Shown: positions 1-7,539, counted from the stretch's first letter. The stretch: 9,725 nt of DNA from JAGLSB01 sp023135955 (GCA_030673645.1 DAOVIO010000152.1:1-9725), one strand, 5' to 3'. Notes: generated by a model not told the origin, from the letters alone. Numbers and translations: made by a program.

Positions 1-4
1 ACTT

Positions 5-108
5 CACTCAACCACTCAACCACTCAACCACTCAACCACTCAACCACTCAACCACTCAACCACTCAACCACTCAACCACTCAACCACTCAACTACTCAAC
101 TACTCAAC
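5..108. repeat. 8-bp tandem repeat, 13 copies
   Basis: The unit is CACTCAAC on the plus strand (GTTGAGTG on the minus strand). Eleven perfect copies fill 5-92 and two TACTCAAC variants fill 93-108, nearest the gene. The array probably continues left, since the window begins within related sequence. It starts 5 bp beyond the stop codon of the minus-strand reductase, so copy-number change would not shift that gene's frame. The plus strand has no G from 1 to 123, so an RNA read rightward through it would be C-rich and G-free. Confidence 0.97.
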
Positions 109-112
109 CACC

Positions 113-1105
113 CTACCCCCCAAGAATCTCCTCAATCTCAGTCAACTCAACCCCACTAAATTTGATATTATCAAGTAGCTGTAAATTATCTTCCAATTGA
201 GCCACGCTACTAGCTCCAATTAAAACAGAAGTTATTCTATTGTCTTTCAGTAACCATGATAGAGCCATCTGTGCTAAAGACTGTTCTCTTCTTTCTGCAA
301 TTTGATTAAGCTTATAAATTTTCTGAAGTTTATCATCGGTTATTTGATGCTTTTTTAGAAATCCATGTGCCTTGCTTGCTCTTGAACCATCTGGAACTCC
401 TTTTAAGTATTTGTCGGTCAATAATCCTTGTGCCAGAGGAGAAAATGGAATGCAGCCTATTCCTTTTTCCTGCAAAACATCGAGCAAACCATCTTCCACC
501 CAGCGTTCAAACATTGAATATTTTGGTTGATGAATGAGACAGGGGGTTCCCAGACTTTCTAGCACTTCAGTTGCTCTTCTGGTTTCATCAGCTGAATAAT
601 TTGAGATTCCAACATAGAGAGCTTTCCCCTGACGAACGGCATGATCTAGAGCCATCATGGTCTCCTCAATTGGAGTTTCCGGATCGGGTCGGTGTGAATA
701 AAATATATCGACATAATCAATTTGCATTCTTTTCAGGCTTTGATCCAGACTGGATAGTAGATATTTTCTGCTACCCCAATCACCATATGGTCCCGGCCAC
801 ATTAAATATCCTGCTTTTGATGAAATTATCATCTCATCACGGTAGTTTTTCAAATCGGATTTTAAAATACGTCCAAAATTTTCTTCAGCCGATCCCGGAG
901 GTGGACCATAATTGTTTGCCAGATCGAAATGGGTGATCCCCGAATTAAAGGCATAATGAATAATATCACGGGCTGTTTCTAGCTTATCGACTCCTCCAAA
1001 GTTATGCCACAGGCCAAGAGAAATTACAGGGAGTTTTAGTCCGCTTTCCCCGCATCGATTATAAATCATATTATCGTATCTATTTTCTGAAACTGGAATA
1101 TTCAT
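113..1105 (-). CDS. mgrA: Aldo/keto reductase, YghZ/MgrA type (L-glyceraldehyde 3-phosphate reductase)
   Basis: This is a cytosolic NADPH-dependent aldo/keto reductase of 330 residues, close to the ~346 of E. coli YghZ. The family reduces L-glyceraldehyde 3-phosphate, methylglyoxal and other aldehydes. The sequence matches YghZ closely as I recall it, including the blocks SLGLWHNFG, THFDLANNYGPPPGSAEENF and SRKYLLSSLDQSLKRM. The AKR catalytic tetrad is visible: D61 and Y66 in FDLANNYG, K97 in SSKAGY and H138 in FYSHR. The cofactor-binding end is GASSVAQLEDN (297-307). The start is the ATG at 1103-1105, which leaves a short N-terminal extension as in YghZ; there is no Shine-Dalgarno sequence, as usual in Bacteroidota. 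It is divergent from the GH88 gene, and the two may share a regulatory region. The physiological substrate cannot be read from sequence; a role in aldehyde detoxification or sugar breakdown is inferred. Confidence 0.93.
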   Translation of the reverse strand: MNIPVSENRYDNMIYNRCGESGLKLPVISLGLWHNFGGVDKLETARDIIHYAFNSGITHFDLANNYGPPPGSAEENFGRILKSDLKNYRDEMIISSKAGYLMWPGPYGDWGSRKYLLSSLDQSLKRMQIDYVDIFYSHRPDPETPIEETMMALDHAVRQGKALYVGISNYSADETRRATEVLESLGTPCLIHQPKYSMFERWVEDGLLDVLQEKGIGCIPFSPLAQGLLTDKYLKGVPDGSRASKAHGFLKKHQITDDKLQKIYKLNQIAERREQSLAQMALSWLLKDNRITSVLIGASSVAQLEDNLQLLDNIKFSGVELTEIEEILGG

Positions 1106-1141
1106 TGAAATAATTTTTTATTGATAATCTTTAAAATTACT

Positions 1142-1156
1142 ATCTTTCGGAAAGAT
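1142..1156. promoter_or_regulatory. 15-bp perfect palindrome between divergent genes
   Basis: ATCTTTC-G-GAAAGAT lies in the 86-bp gap between the divergent starts at 1105 and 1192, almost equidistant from both (36 and 35 bp away). On the plus strand T1141 plus the left arm gives TATCTTTC, one base off the Bacteroidota -7 consensus TAnnTTTG, with a TTG at 1121-1123 as a possible -33 element. The mirror arm gives AATCTTTC on the minus strand. It could be an operator or two overlapping promoters. A 1-nt centre makes an RNA hairpin less likely. The function is inferred. Confidence 0.4.
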
Positions 1157-1191
1157 TCAATAATTAAAGTAATAATTTTTAAAAATTTAGT

Positions 1192-2382
1192 ATGAAATAT
1201 CTTAAAGTATCTTCATTTGTATTTCTAATTGTCTTGTTGTCAGCGTCATGCAATAACGATAAGCAAACAGAAGTTAACTGGGAAAGTCTAATCAGTGAAA
1301 ATCTGAAATTTGCTGAGAAACAATATCTCGCGATGGAGCATTCAATACCTGAAGGTTTAATGCCTCGTTCATTTGAAAATGGTGAGTTCATTACAAGTAA
1401 TACCAGTTGGTGGTGTAGTGGATTTTATCCAGGAACATTATGGTATTTATATGAAAATTCAAAAAATGAAGAGCTTAAAGAAATAGCTCATAAAAGAACC
1501 ATGAGTCTTGAAAATGAACAATTCAATACAGGAACCCATGATCTTGGTTTTATGCTATATTGTAGTTTTGGAAATGGCTTAAGGATTACTGAAAATAAGG
1601 AATACGAAGATATATTACTTCAAGGGGCAGAGAGTCTGATAAGTCGGTTTAATGAAAATACAGGTTGTATCCAGTCATGGGATAACGATAATTGGCAATA
1701 TCCGGTAATTATCGATAATATGATGAATCTCGAATTTCTTTTCTGGGCATATCGTCAAACAGAGAATGAGGAGCTTTTAGCGAAAATAATTTCTCATATT
1801 GAAAATACTATTAAGGATCATTATCGGGAAGACTTCAGTTCATATCATTTGGTAAGCTACGACACTATTAATGGAGATGTAATAAAAAAGCAAACGGTTC
1901 AGGGATATGCGGATGAATCGGCATGGGCGAGGGGAAATGCCTGGGGATTATATGGTTTTGTTACAGTATATCGTGATACAAAAGATGAAAGATATCTTGA
2001 GCATGCTATAAATATTGCGAAATTCCTCGTGAATCATCCTAATCTTCCCGAAGATAAAATTCCTTATTGGGATTTCAATGCTCCAAATATTCCTGATGCA
2101 AAGAGAGATGCCTCTGCAGGTGCAATTATAGCTTCAGCTTTACTTGAATTATCTGATTATGCTGAGACAGATTTATCAGAGGAATTATTTAACACTGCTA
2201 AAACAATGATTTATTCACTGGCAACAAACTATAGGGCAGAGGCTGGAGAAAATGGTAATTTTATTCTGAAGCATTCAGTTGGTAATTTGAATAAAGACAG
2301 TGAAGTGGATGTGCCCCTTACTTATGCAGATTATTATTTTGTAGAGAGTTTGATTAGGTTGAAGGAGAGGTTGGGGGATTGA
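1192..2382 (+). CDS. GH88 unsaturated glucuronyl hydrolase, lipoprotein
   Basis: This is a glycoside hydrolase of family GH88, which removes the delta-4,5-unsaturated uronic acid left at oligosaccharide non-reducing ends by polysaccharide lyases. The length of 396 residues is normal for the family. Residues 1-20 form a lipoprotein signal (VFLIVLLSASC, lipid-anchored C20), placing the enzyme in the periplasm or outer membrane. The (alpha/alpha)6-barrel landmarks are present: HDLGF with D117 and IIDNMMNLE with D175, which correspond to the two catalytic aspartates of Bacillus UGL, and QGYADESAWARGNAW (237-251). GH105 enzymes share this fold, but the motif set reads as GH88. No lyase, SusC/D pair or sulfatase is in view, so the substrate (glycosaminoglycan, ulvan, gellan or other) is open. 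The 3' end runs into a C-free tract. Confidence 0.9.
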   Translation: MKYLKVSSFVFLIVLLSASCNNDKQTEVNWESLISENLKFAEKQYLAMEHSIPEGLMPRSFENGEFITSNTSWWCSGFYPGTLWYLYENSKNEELKEIAHKRTMSLENEQFNTGTHDLGFMLYCSFGNGLRITENKEYEDILLQGAESLISRFNENTGCIQSWDNDNWQYPVIIDNMMNLEFLFWAYRQTENEELLAKIISHIENTIKDHYREDFSSYHLVSYDTINGDVIKKQTVQGYADESAWARGNAWGLYGFVTVYRDTKDERYLEHAINIAKFLVNHPNLPEDKIPYWDFNAPNIPDAKRDASAGAIIASALLELSDYAETDLSEELFNTAKTMIYSLATNYRAEAGENGNFILKHSVGNLNKDSEVDVPLTYADYYFVESLIRLKERLGD

Positions 2383-2411
2383 GGAAAATGAGAGAAAGGG
2401 TATAATAGTGG
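2328..2411 (+). other. C-free purine/T tract across the GH88 stop codon
   Basis: These 84 nucleotides contain no C on the coding strand. They cover the last codons of the GH88 gene, its TGA (2380-2382) and 29 nt downstream, and are G-rich in the middle (GGAGAGGTTGGGGGATTGAGG). The tract matches in character the sequence after the reductase and citF stop codons. No stem-loop terminator is visible within it. Confidence 0.8.
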
Positions 2412-2469
2412 CAGTGATGAAGGTTGGAATGTCAATAGCGAATGGGATACATTTTTGTTTATAGATGAT

Positions 2470-2498
2470 AGAATGGAAGAATGGAAGAATCTTTCTTC
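2470..2498 (+). repeat. Short AGAATGGA direct repeat and weak hairpin
   Basis: AGAATGGA occurs twice in tandem (2470-2485), followed by a partial third copy AGAAT. The end overlaps a small hairpin, GAAGAA-TCT-TTCTTC (2484-2498). No U-run follows, so it is a poor intrinsic terminator. I see nothing else convincing in the 222-bp gap between 2382 and 2605. Confidence 0.5.
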
Positions 2499-2604
2499 AA
2501 TTAGAATGTTTAATATAATAATAGTTAAACTTATATTATTCATCACTATGGCTGCTTATAAGTTAAAAAATATATTGTATAATTATTAATAATAAATTTC
2601 ACAC

Positions 2605-4383
2605 ATGAAAATACTATTTGCAATCAGTCTGATTTTTGGCATATCATTTATAATTAATGCCCAGAATTATGATCAATCTTTTACTATAACTGATAATGAA
2701 GATCTTACAGTTTGGGAAATTGAGGCTGACCTAAACGGAAATGTAACAATAATTGGTGATTTCTACGATTCGTTAGATATAGATCCAGGTGTAAATGTAA
2801 ATATGATTTATACCGATAAGCAATTCGATCCAGGTAGTTTTGTTGCATCTTACACTTCCTCGGGTCAATTAAGATGGGGCCTAAGTAGCGATAGCCTTAT
2901 ATTACAAGCACCTTACATAAAACCACAATCAATAAAAGTATATGAAGATGGAACAACTTTCGTACTATGTCGGATAAATGGTACTGTAGATTTAGATCCC
3001 GGAATAGGGACACAGCTTGTATCGGATACGGGTCAGGTGTATGCTCTTAAAATTGATAAGAATGGAAACTATAATAGCCATTTCAGATTAACTGAGGATG
3101 CTGTAGAGACTGCATCATTTGCAATGGATAATGATAAAAATATTTACCTTTTAGGTTCTTTCTCTTTTACAGCCGAAGGTTTCGATGCTAATGGAGGAGA
3201 GGCAAACACTACATTTACATCTATTGGTTTGAATGATAATTTCCTGGCAAAGTATGATTCTATAGGAAACATATATCCAAGCTTTGCTTTTAATTTTGGT
3301 ACAATAAAAGATGAATATGGAGGAAATATCTGGGTAGATAATTTAGGTCATCTTATAATTTATGGAATCTATAATCCAGTTTGGACAAGAGATTTAAATA
3401 TGAATCCTGATTTAGCTAATCCTGTAATACTAAATCAATTTCAATCACGTTTTTTTGCACAATATAATACTTCCGATTTGTCGCTAAACTGGGCATATAG
3501 CCTTGGGTCAATTAATTCGGGTAATATAATTGATTTAACTACAAGTACTACTGGGGATATTTATATTACCGGTTTTTTCGATAAGGAAATAGCTTTCGAT
3601 TTAATAAGTCAAACAACAGGAATCTTATATCCTAACTTCAACACCAAAACTATTTTTACAGCAAAATACGATAACTCGGCAAATTTGCAATTTGTAAAAA
3701 AGATAGGACATGGTGCAAGCTCAAATATCCAGGCTAATAGTATCCATTTAGGAACCGATGACCAGGTCATGATTTTGGGTTCATTAAATACATCTATAAG
3801 TTTTAATACTCATACAAGCTACGACGATTCGTATTCACCCGTAGCAAATAGTGATATATACCTGGCAAAATACAATTCTTTAAACGGAGAGTTAGTATAT
3901 GTTGATGTATTAGAATGCTCTAATTCCGCAAACTTTGGAGAGTCGTACATGCTTGATAGTACTTTTTATATAGCTGGTAACTTCTTAGAAACTCTCGATT
4001 TAGATCCAGATTCAACAGTAAACGAGCAGATAATATCTAATGCAATTGATAAAAGAGATCTTTTTATTGCAAAATATTATACTTTTTTCCGTGACACAAC
4101 TTCTATTATTGACCCAATAGGTAACTTAATAGAAAACGGGTTTGGCAGCTCTCTCCACTACTATCCAAACCCTACTCATGATTGGATAACAATTTCACTT
4201 GGAGGGGCTCCAACAGATATAGTCGTAAAAGTTATAGATCTTACTGGTAAAACTATACTTTCCGAAGAAAAAAAATCTGTTAATCAATTTGAATTAAATT
4301 TTGAAGGGAAGCGAGGATATTACCTCATTCAGATAACAAGCATTGATGCCAGAAAGGCTACTATAAAAATATTTAATGAATAG
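2605..4383 (+). CDS. Secreted seven-repeat beta-propeller-like protein with T9SS sorting domain
   Basis: This is an exported protein of unknown binding function, 592 residues long. Residues 1-20 are a Sec signal peptide ending INAQ. Residues 40-490 carry seven repeats of a blade motif of the form (F/Y)-x-A-(K/Q/S)-Y-(D/N/T). Their alanines fall at 81, 147, 215, 285, 353, 421 and 489, a spacing of 66-70 residues, which fits a seven-bladed propeller of the SBBP type. D-x-DP turns occur at 58-61, 129-132 and 465-468. Residues ~516-592 are a type A Por-secretion C-terminal domain (YYPNPTHDWITI, VIDLTGKTI, YLIQI). The protein should therefore cross the outer membrane by the type IX system and be anchored to or released from the surface. 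No catalytic motif is apparent; a binding or adhesion role is inferred. No clear partner gene is adjacent. Confidence 0.87.
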   Translation: MKILFAISLIFGISFIINAQNYDQSFTITDNEDLTVWEIEADLNGNVTIIGDFYDSLDIDPGVNVNMIYTDKQFDPGSFVASYTSSGQLRWGLSSDSLILQAPYIKPQSIKVYEDGTTFVLCRINGTVDLDPGIGTQLVSDTGQVYALKIDKNGNYNSHFRLTEDAVETASFAMDNDKNIYLLGSFSFTAEGFDANGGEANTTFTSIGLNDNFLAKYDSIGNIYPSFAFNFGTIKDEYGGNIWVDNLGHLIIYGIYNPVWTRDLNMNPDLANPVILNQFQSRFFAQYNTSDLSLNWAYSLGSINSGNIIDLTTSTTGDIYITGFFDKEIAFDLISQTTGILYPNFNTKTIFTAKYDNSANLQFVKKIGHGASSNIQANSIHLGTDDQVMILGSLNTSISFNTHTSYDDSYSPVANSDIYLAKYNSLNGELVYVDVLECSNSANFGESYMLDSTFYIAGNFLETLDLDPDSTVNEQIISNAIDKRDLFIAKYYTFFRDTTSIIDPIGNLIENGFGSSLHYYPNPTHDWITISLGGAPTDIVVKVIDLTGKTILSEEKKSVNQFELNFEGKRGYYLIQITSIDARKATIKIFNE

Positions 4384-4737
4384 AACGATGCTCCAACCGA
4401 ATAGAAGATAGATAACTGACAGCCTGTCAAACACTTCAGGCATAGGAAATTGAAAGGCTAATGGAAGCGTTATGATGTTTTATGAGAGACATTTTTTAAT
4501 GAAGTGAAATTAGTTTCGATAGTGCTGTTGCCTTAGATTATTGGTTGGGAATAGCGCAAAGTGGTTAAATTTTATTAGCTCCGTTTGCATCAGTGAGAAA
4601 TCCATAACAGCAAAACCAGCAACCCGGAGAATATATTTTCATGATCCTTACGGAGCTAAGCTATTTATAAACATACATTGAAAGCCTCTATATTTAAAGC
4701 TCTTAATTAAATTTATAACATATTTTAAATTCAATCT
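4384..4737. other. 354-bp intergenic region
   Basis: No convincing gene, tRNA or riboswitch is visible here. Just after the propeller gene there are alternative small hairpins: TGACA-GCC-TGTCA at 4417-4429, and GCCTG at 4422-4426 with CAGGC at 4437-4441. Neither is followed by a U-run. The middle holds the 10-bp inverted repeat described separately. The last ~70 bp before the citDE start are very A+T-rich, with no Shine-Dalgarno sequence and no promoter that clearly meets the Bacteroidota consensus. Confidence 0.6.
4575..4659. repeat. 10-bp inverted repeat, REP/MITE-like candidate
   Basis: TTAGCTCCGT (4575-4584) is the exact inverse of ACGGAGCTAA (4650-4659), with 65 bp between. Read on the minus strand, the right arm runs AGCTCCGTAAGGATCATGAAAATAT. 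Its core resembles the CTCC-nnn-GGAG hairpin followed by an A+T segment at 7633-7657 in this window, and a class of short dispersed hairpin repeats I recall from Bacteroidota genomes. The class assignment is from memory and is not certain. Confidence 0.5.
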
Positions 4738-5955
4738 ATGCAACAGATATTCACAGCTGGAAACAAGGGGCCCAGGGTTAGATCGGATTGTTATGTTAGT
4801 CTGGAGTTGAAAAACTCCGGTGGCATAGAGATAGACCTTAAGTCGAAGGTTGCTGCTTTATACGGAGAGAGAATTAATAGTCTTGCCCTGGAATTGCTAA
4901 AGTATTTTGGAATTGAAAATGCAATATTGGAAATTGATGATGCAGGAGCCCTCGATTTTGTATTAGCAGCAAGAATAGAGGCCGCAGTTATTCAAGCAAT
5001 AAATACTGATAAAGAATTCTTATTAGCTTTTCAGGATTCAAATACTTATTTGTCTGACAGAGACAAGAACAGATTTTCAAGATTATACTTACCGGGAAAT
5101 TCACCCTCAATGATGTTGAATGCAGGAATTCATAATCCTTGTGGAATAATTCTGGATCTTGAAGATTCTGTTGCACCAAATAAAAAATCTGAAGCACAAC
5201 TTCTTGTTAGAAATACTTTACGAGAAGTAAATTTTTATGGAGCCGAAAGGATGGTCAGGATTAATCAGATTCCACTGGGATTAGAGGATTTGAAGTTTAT
5301 AATCCCTCATAATGTACATCTTATTCTAATTCCTAAATGTGAATCAGCTAAGCAGATTATTGCAGTAGATAAGGAAATTCAAAGTTTAAAGAAACTACAT
5401 AATGTAAATAACGATATTTTTTTAATGCCAATCATTGAGTCGGCTCTTGGTGTTGAAAGCGCCTTTGAAATAGCCAAATCATCTAAAAATATAGTTGGTA
5501 TAGCCATCGGGCTCGAAGATTATACGGCCGATCTTGGTGCGCAAAGAACACTGGAAGCCTGGGAGTCTTTTTATGCCCGTACTAGAATTGTAAACGCCTG
5601 CAAAGCAGTAGGACTTCAAGCCATAGATTCTGTCTATTCTGATGTTGCTGATATGGAAGGACTAAAAGAGACAATCAAAGTATCTAAATCACTTGGTTTT
5701 GAAGGGATGGGTTGTATTCATCCACGGCAGATTAATGTAATTCATAATAGTTATGCTCCAAATGAGAATGAAATTAAAAGTGCTGAGAGAGTTGTGAATG
5801 CATTTATTATTGCAGGAGAAAAAGGGCTTGGGGTTGTGTCATTGGGAACTAAAATGATTGATCCTCCTGTTGTTAAAAGAGCACAAAAGGTGATTGACCT
5901 TGCATTAGAGCTTAATTTAATTGATAAAAACTGGAGGGAAAAATATGTCAGTTAA
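4738..5955 (+). CDS. citDE: Fused citrate lyase acyl carrier (CitD) and beta subunit (CitE)
   Basis: This 405-residue protein combines two citrate lyase subunits normally made separately. Residues ~1-88 are a CitD acyl carrier domain: TAG at 6-8, R-S-D with S16 at the position of the serine that carries the phosphoribosyl-dephospho-CoA arm, GGIEIDL (28-34) and DDAGALDFVLAARIEAA (67-83). After a linker, residues ~114-395 are CitE, a TIM-barrel lyase of the HpcH/HpaI family that cleaves citryl-ACP to oxaloacetate and acetyl-ACP. Its motifs are LYLPGNSP (116-123), LDLEDSV (139-145), VRIN (173-176), IIESALGV (232-239, metal-binding E234), GLEDYTADLG and GCIHPRQI. The start ATG gives the expected CitD N-terminus. 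The 3' end overlaps citF by 11 bp and contains the citF ribosome binding site, so the two are translated from one message. The protein acts in cytosolic citrate fermentation. Confidence 0.92.
   Translation: MQQIFTAGNKGPRVRSDCYVSLELKNSGGIEIDLKSKVAALYGERINSLALELLKYFGIENAILEIDDAGALDFVLAARIEAAVIQAINTDKEFLLAFQDSNTYLSDRDKNRFSRLYLPGNSPSMMLNAGIHNPCGIILDLEDSVAPNKKSEAQLLVRNTLREVNFYGAERMVRINQIPLGLEDLKFIIPHNVHLILIPKCESAKQIIAVDKEIQSLKKLHNVNNDIFLMPIIESALGVESAFEIAKSSKNIVGIAIGLEDYTADLGAQRTLEAWESFYARTRIVNACKAVGLQAIDSVYSDVADMEGLKETIKVSKSLGFEGMGCIHPRQINVIHNSYAPNENEIKSAERVVNAFIIAGEKGLGVVSLGTKMIDPPVVKRAQKVIDLALELNLIDKNWREKYVS
5933..5938 (+). promoter_or_regulatory. Ribosome binding site deciding the citF start
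   Basis: GGAGGG lies six bases before the ATG at 5945, inside the end of citDE. It supports the 5945 start (MSVKW) over an in-frame ATG at 5921, which has no such site. It is the only strong Shine-Dalgarno sequence I noticed in front of a gene in this window. Confidence 0.75.
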
Positions 5956-7504
5956 ATGGACAAAAAATGCCGCCGGAAGAATGGTTCCTTCCGAATTGAA
6001 TGGAGAAAAGCAAGTTCCATTTAAAGGAGTTGGTAAATACAAACCTGAAGCGCGTAAATATGCACCTCAAATTTCCAGTAATGCAGATTATCCGGCAGAC
6101 GGGAATAAGCTTGTAAAAGACTTAAAAACAGCTCTTAAGAAGGCCGGACTAAAAGATGGAATGACAATCTCAACTCATCATCATCTTCGAAATGGGGATT
6201 TTTTAGCTAATTATATTTTTGATGTTGCAAAAGAATCAGGTGTTAAGGATTTGAGATGGTTTCCTTCTGCTTCTTTTCCTGTACATGAACATTTGATTCA
6301 GTATCTTGAAGATGGAACCATTCATCATATAGAAGGAAGCATGAATGGTCCGCTTGGGAAATTCGTTTCAGAAGGGAAAATGAAAGGTACAGGAATGCTA
6401 AGGTCGCATGGGGGAAGATTTCAGGCTATACAAGACGGTGAAGTTAAGATTGACATTGCAGTTATCAGTGCCCCTACAGCCGATTCTTTTGGGAATGCTA
6501 ATGGTCTGGATGGGCCATCAGCATGCGGACTACTAGGATTTGCTCTTGCTGATTCACAATATGCTGATAGAGTAATTGTTGTTACAGATAATCTGGTTGA
6601 ATTTCCATGTATTCCCTGGCAAATCCAGGGAAATTATGTCGATTATACTGTAAAGATTGATAAACTTGGTGATCCTGATAAAATTATTTCCGGTACTACA
6701 CAAATTACGAAATCGCCAGACAGGCTTTTATTAGCAGAACTGACAGCCAAATTTTGTGATTATGCCGGTATTATTAAAGATGGATTCTCATTTCAGAGTG
6801 GGGCAGGAGGAACTTCTCTTGCTGTAGGAGAATATTTTAGGCAGATAATGAAAGAAAAGGGAATTAAGGCCCGGTTTGCCAGAGGTGGGAGTAATAAATA
6901 TCTGGTTTCTATGCTTGAGGAAGGTTTGGTTGATTATATTCTCGATGGGCAAACCTTTGATTTGGATGGAGTCAGATCAATGGCTGAGAATCCCGGACAC
7001 GTTTGGACCAGCCCTTTTACCAGCTATAACTATCATGGAAAAGGTAATTTTGCCGGAATGGTAGATGTTGTGGTTCTGGGTGCTACGGAAGTAGATTTGA
7101 ATTTCAATGCTAATGTCGTTACACATTCTGATGGATATCTGCTTCATGGCATAGGCGGCTGGCAGAATTGTTTGTTTTCGAAAACCGTAATACTCCCAAT
7201 ACCACTTTTTAGGGACCGGATTCCTGTAATAAAAGAAAATGTTACAACACTTTGTGGTCCGGGAGAATTAATAGATGTAATTGTTACTGAAAGAGGAATT
7301 GCTGTAAATCCTTTGAGAAAAGACCTTATTGAAAAGGTGAAAGGCAGTGGATTACCAATCAAAAGCATTGAGGAACTCTATGAAGAAGCAATTATAATCT
7401 GCGGAAAACCACAGGAACCTGTATTGAGAGAGAAGGTTATTGCGGGTATTAAGTGGGTGGATGGAACATTGATTGATGTGGTTAGGGAGGTGGGAAGTGA
7501 GTGA
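5945..7504 (+). CDS. citF: Citrate lyase alpha subunit (citrate:acetyl-ACP transferase)
   Basis: CitF exchanges the acetyl group on the CitD arm for citrate, forming citryl-ACP that the CitE domain then cleaves. Counted from 5945 the protein has 519 residues, close to the ~510 usual for the family. It is a family of CoA-transferase fold. Visible family blocks are STHHHLRNGD (76-85), APTADSFGNANG (176-187), FQSGAGGTSLAVG (283-295), the block around ARGGSNKYLVSMLE and, near the end, LCGPGELIDVIVTERGIAVNP. The start is set by the GGAGGG site. It overlaps citDE by 11 bp (ATGTCAGTTAA) and is followed by an intrinsic terminator, so the operon ends here. citC (ACP acetyl ligase), citX and citG (prosthetic group) are absent from this window and must lie elsewhere if the enzyme is active. 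The last codons enter a C-free tract, 7468-7517. Confidence 0.95.
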   Translation: MSVKWTKNAAGRMVPSELNGEKQVPFKGVGKYKPEARKYAPQISSNADYPADGNKLVKDLKTALKKAGLKDGMTISTHHHLRNGDFLANYIFDVAKESGVKDLRWFPSASFPVHEHLIQYLEDGTIHHIEGSMNGPLGKFVSEGKMKGTGMLRSHGGRFQAIQDGEVKIDIAVISAPTADSFGNANGLDGPSACGLLGFALADSQYADRVIVVTDNLVEFPCIPWQIQGNYVDYTVKIDKLGDPDKIISGTTQITKSPDRLLLAELTAKFCDYAGIIKDGFSFQSGAGGTSLAVGEYFRQIMKEKGIKARFARGGSNKYLVSMLEEGLVDYILDGQTFDLDGVRSMAENPGHVWTSPFTSYNYHGKGNFAGMVDVVVLGATEVDLNFNANVVTHSDGYLLHGIGGWQNCLFSKTVILPIPLFRDRIPVIKENVTTLCGPGELIDVIVTERGIAVNPLRKDLIEKVKGSGLPIKSIEELYEEAIIICGKPQEPVLREKVIAGIKWVDGTLIDVVREVGSE

Positions 7505-7517
7505 AGAAGTGAGTAAT
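7468..7517 (+). other. C-free tract with 9-bp direct repeat across the citF stop codon
   Basis: These 50 nt have no C on the coding strand and span the TGA at 7502-7504. They include GAAGTGAGT twice (7494-7502 and 7506-7514, 12-bp period). The G/A/T composition resembles the ends of the reductase and GH88 genes. Confidence 0.7.
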
Positions 7518-7539
7518 CGTGAAGAGAAGAAAAGAAAAC

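Noticed and set aside
1..112. A CRISPR array at the left edge
   Set aside because: The units are 8 bp and contiguous, with no spacers; it is a simple tandem repeat.
571..936. A 121-codon open frame on the plus strand inside the reductase gene
   Set aside because: It is antisense to a well-conserved AKR reading frame, shows no recognisable domain and has no start signals; it is a shadow of the real gene.
2484..2498. GAAGAA-TCT-TTCTTC as the GH88 terminator
   Set aside because: The stem is A+T-rich and six base pairs long, no U-run follows, and it lies about 100 bp after the stop codon.
4689..4696. TATATTTA as the citDE promoter -7 box
   Set aside because: It departs from TAnnTTTG at the final G, and the nearest TTG (4678-4680) is far too close to be a -33 element in a very A+T-rich region.
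4384..4737. A small RNA or riboswitch in the gap before citDE
   Set aside because: Apart from the inverted repeat and minor hairpins I found no recognisable riboswitch core or sRNA terminator.
5921..5944. An upstream in-frame ATG as the citF start (eight extra residues)
   Set aside because: It has no ribosome binding site and lies deep in citDE, while the ATG at 5945 is preceded by GGAGGG at ideal spacing.
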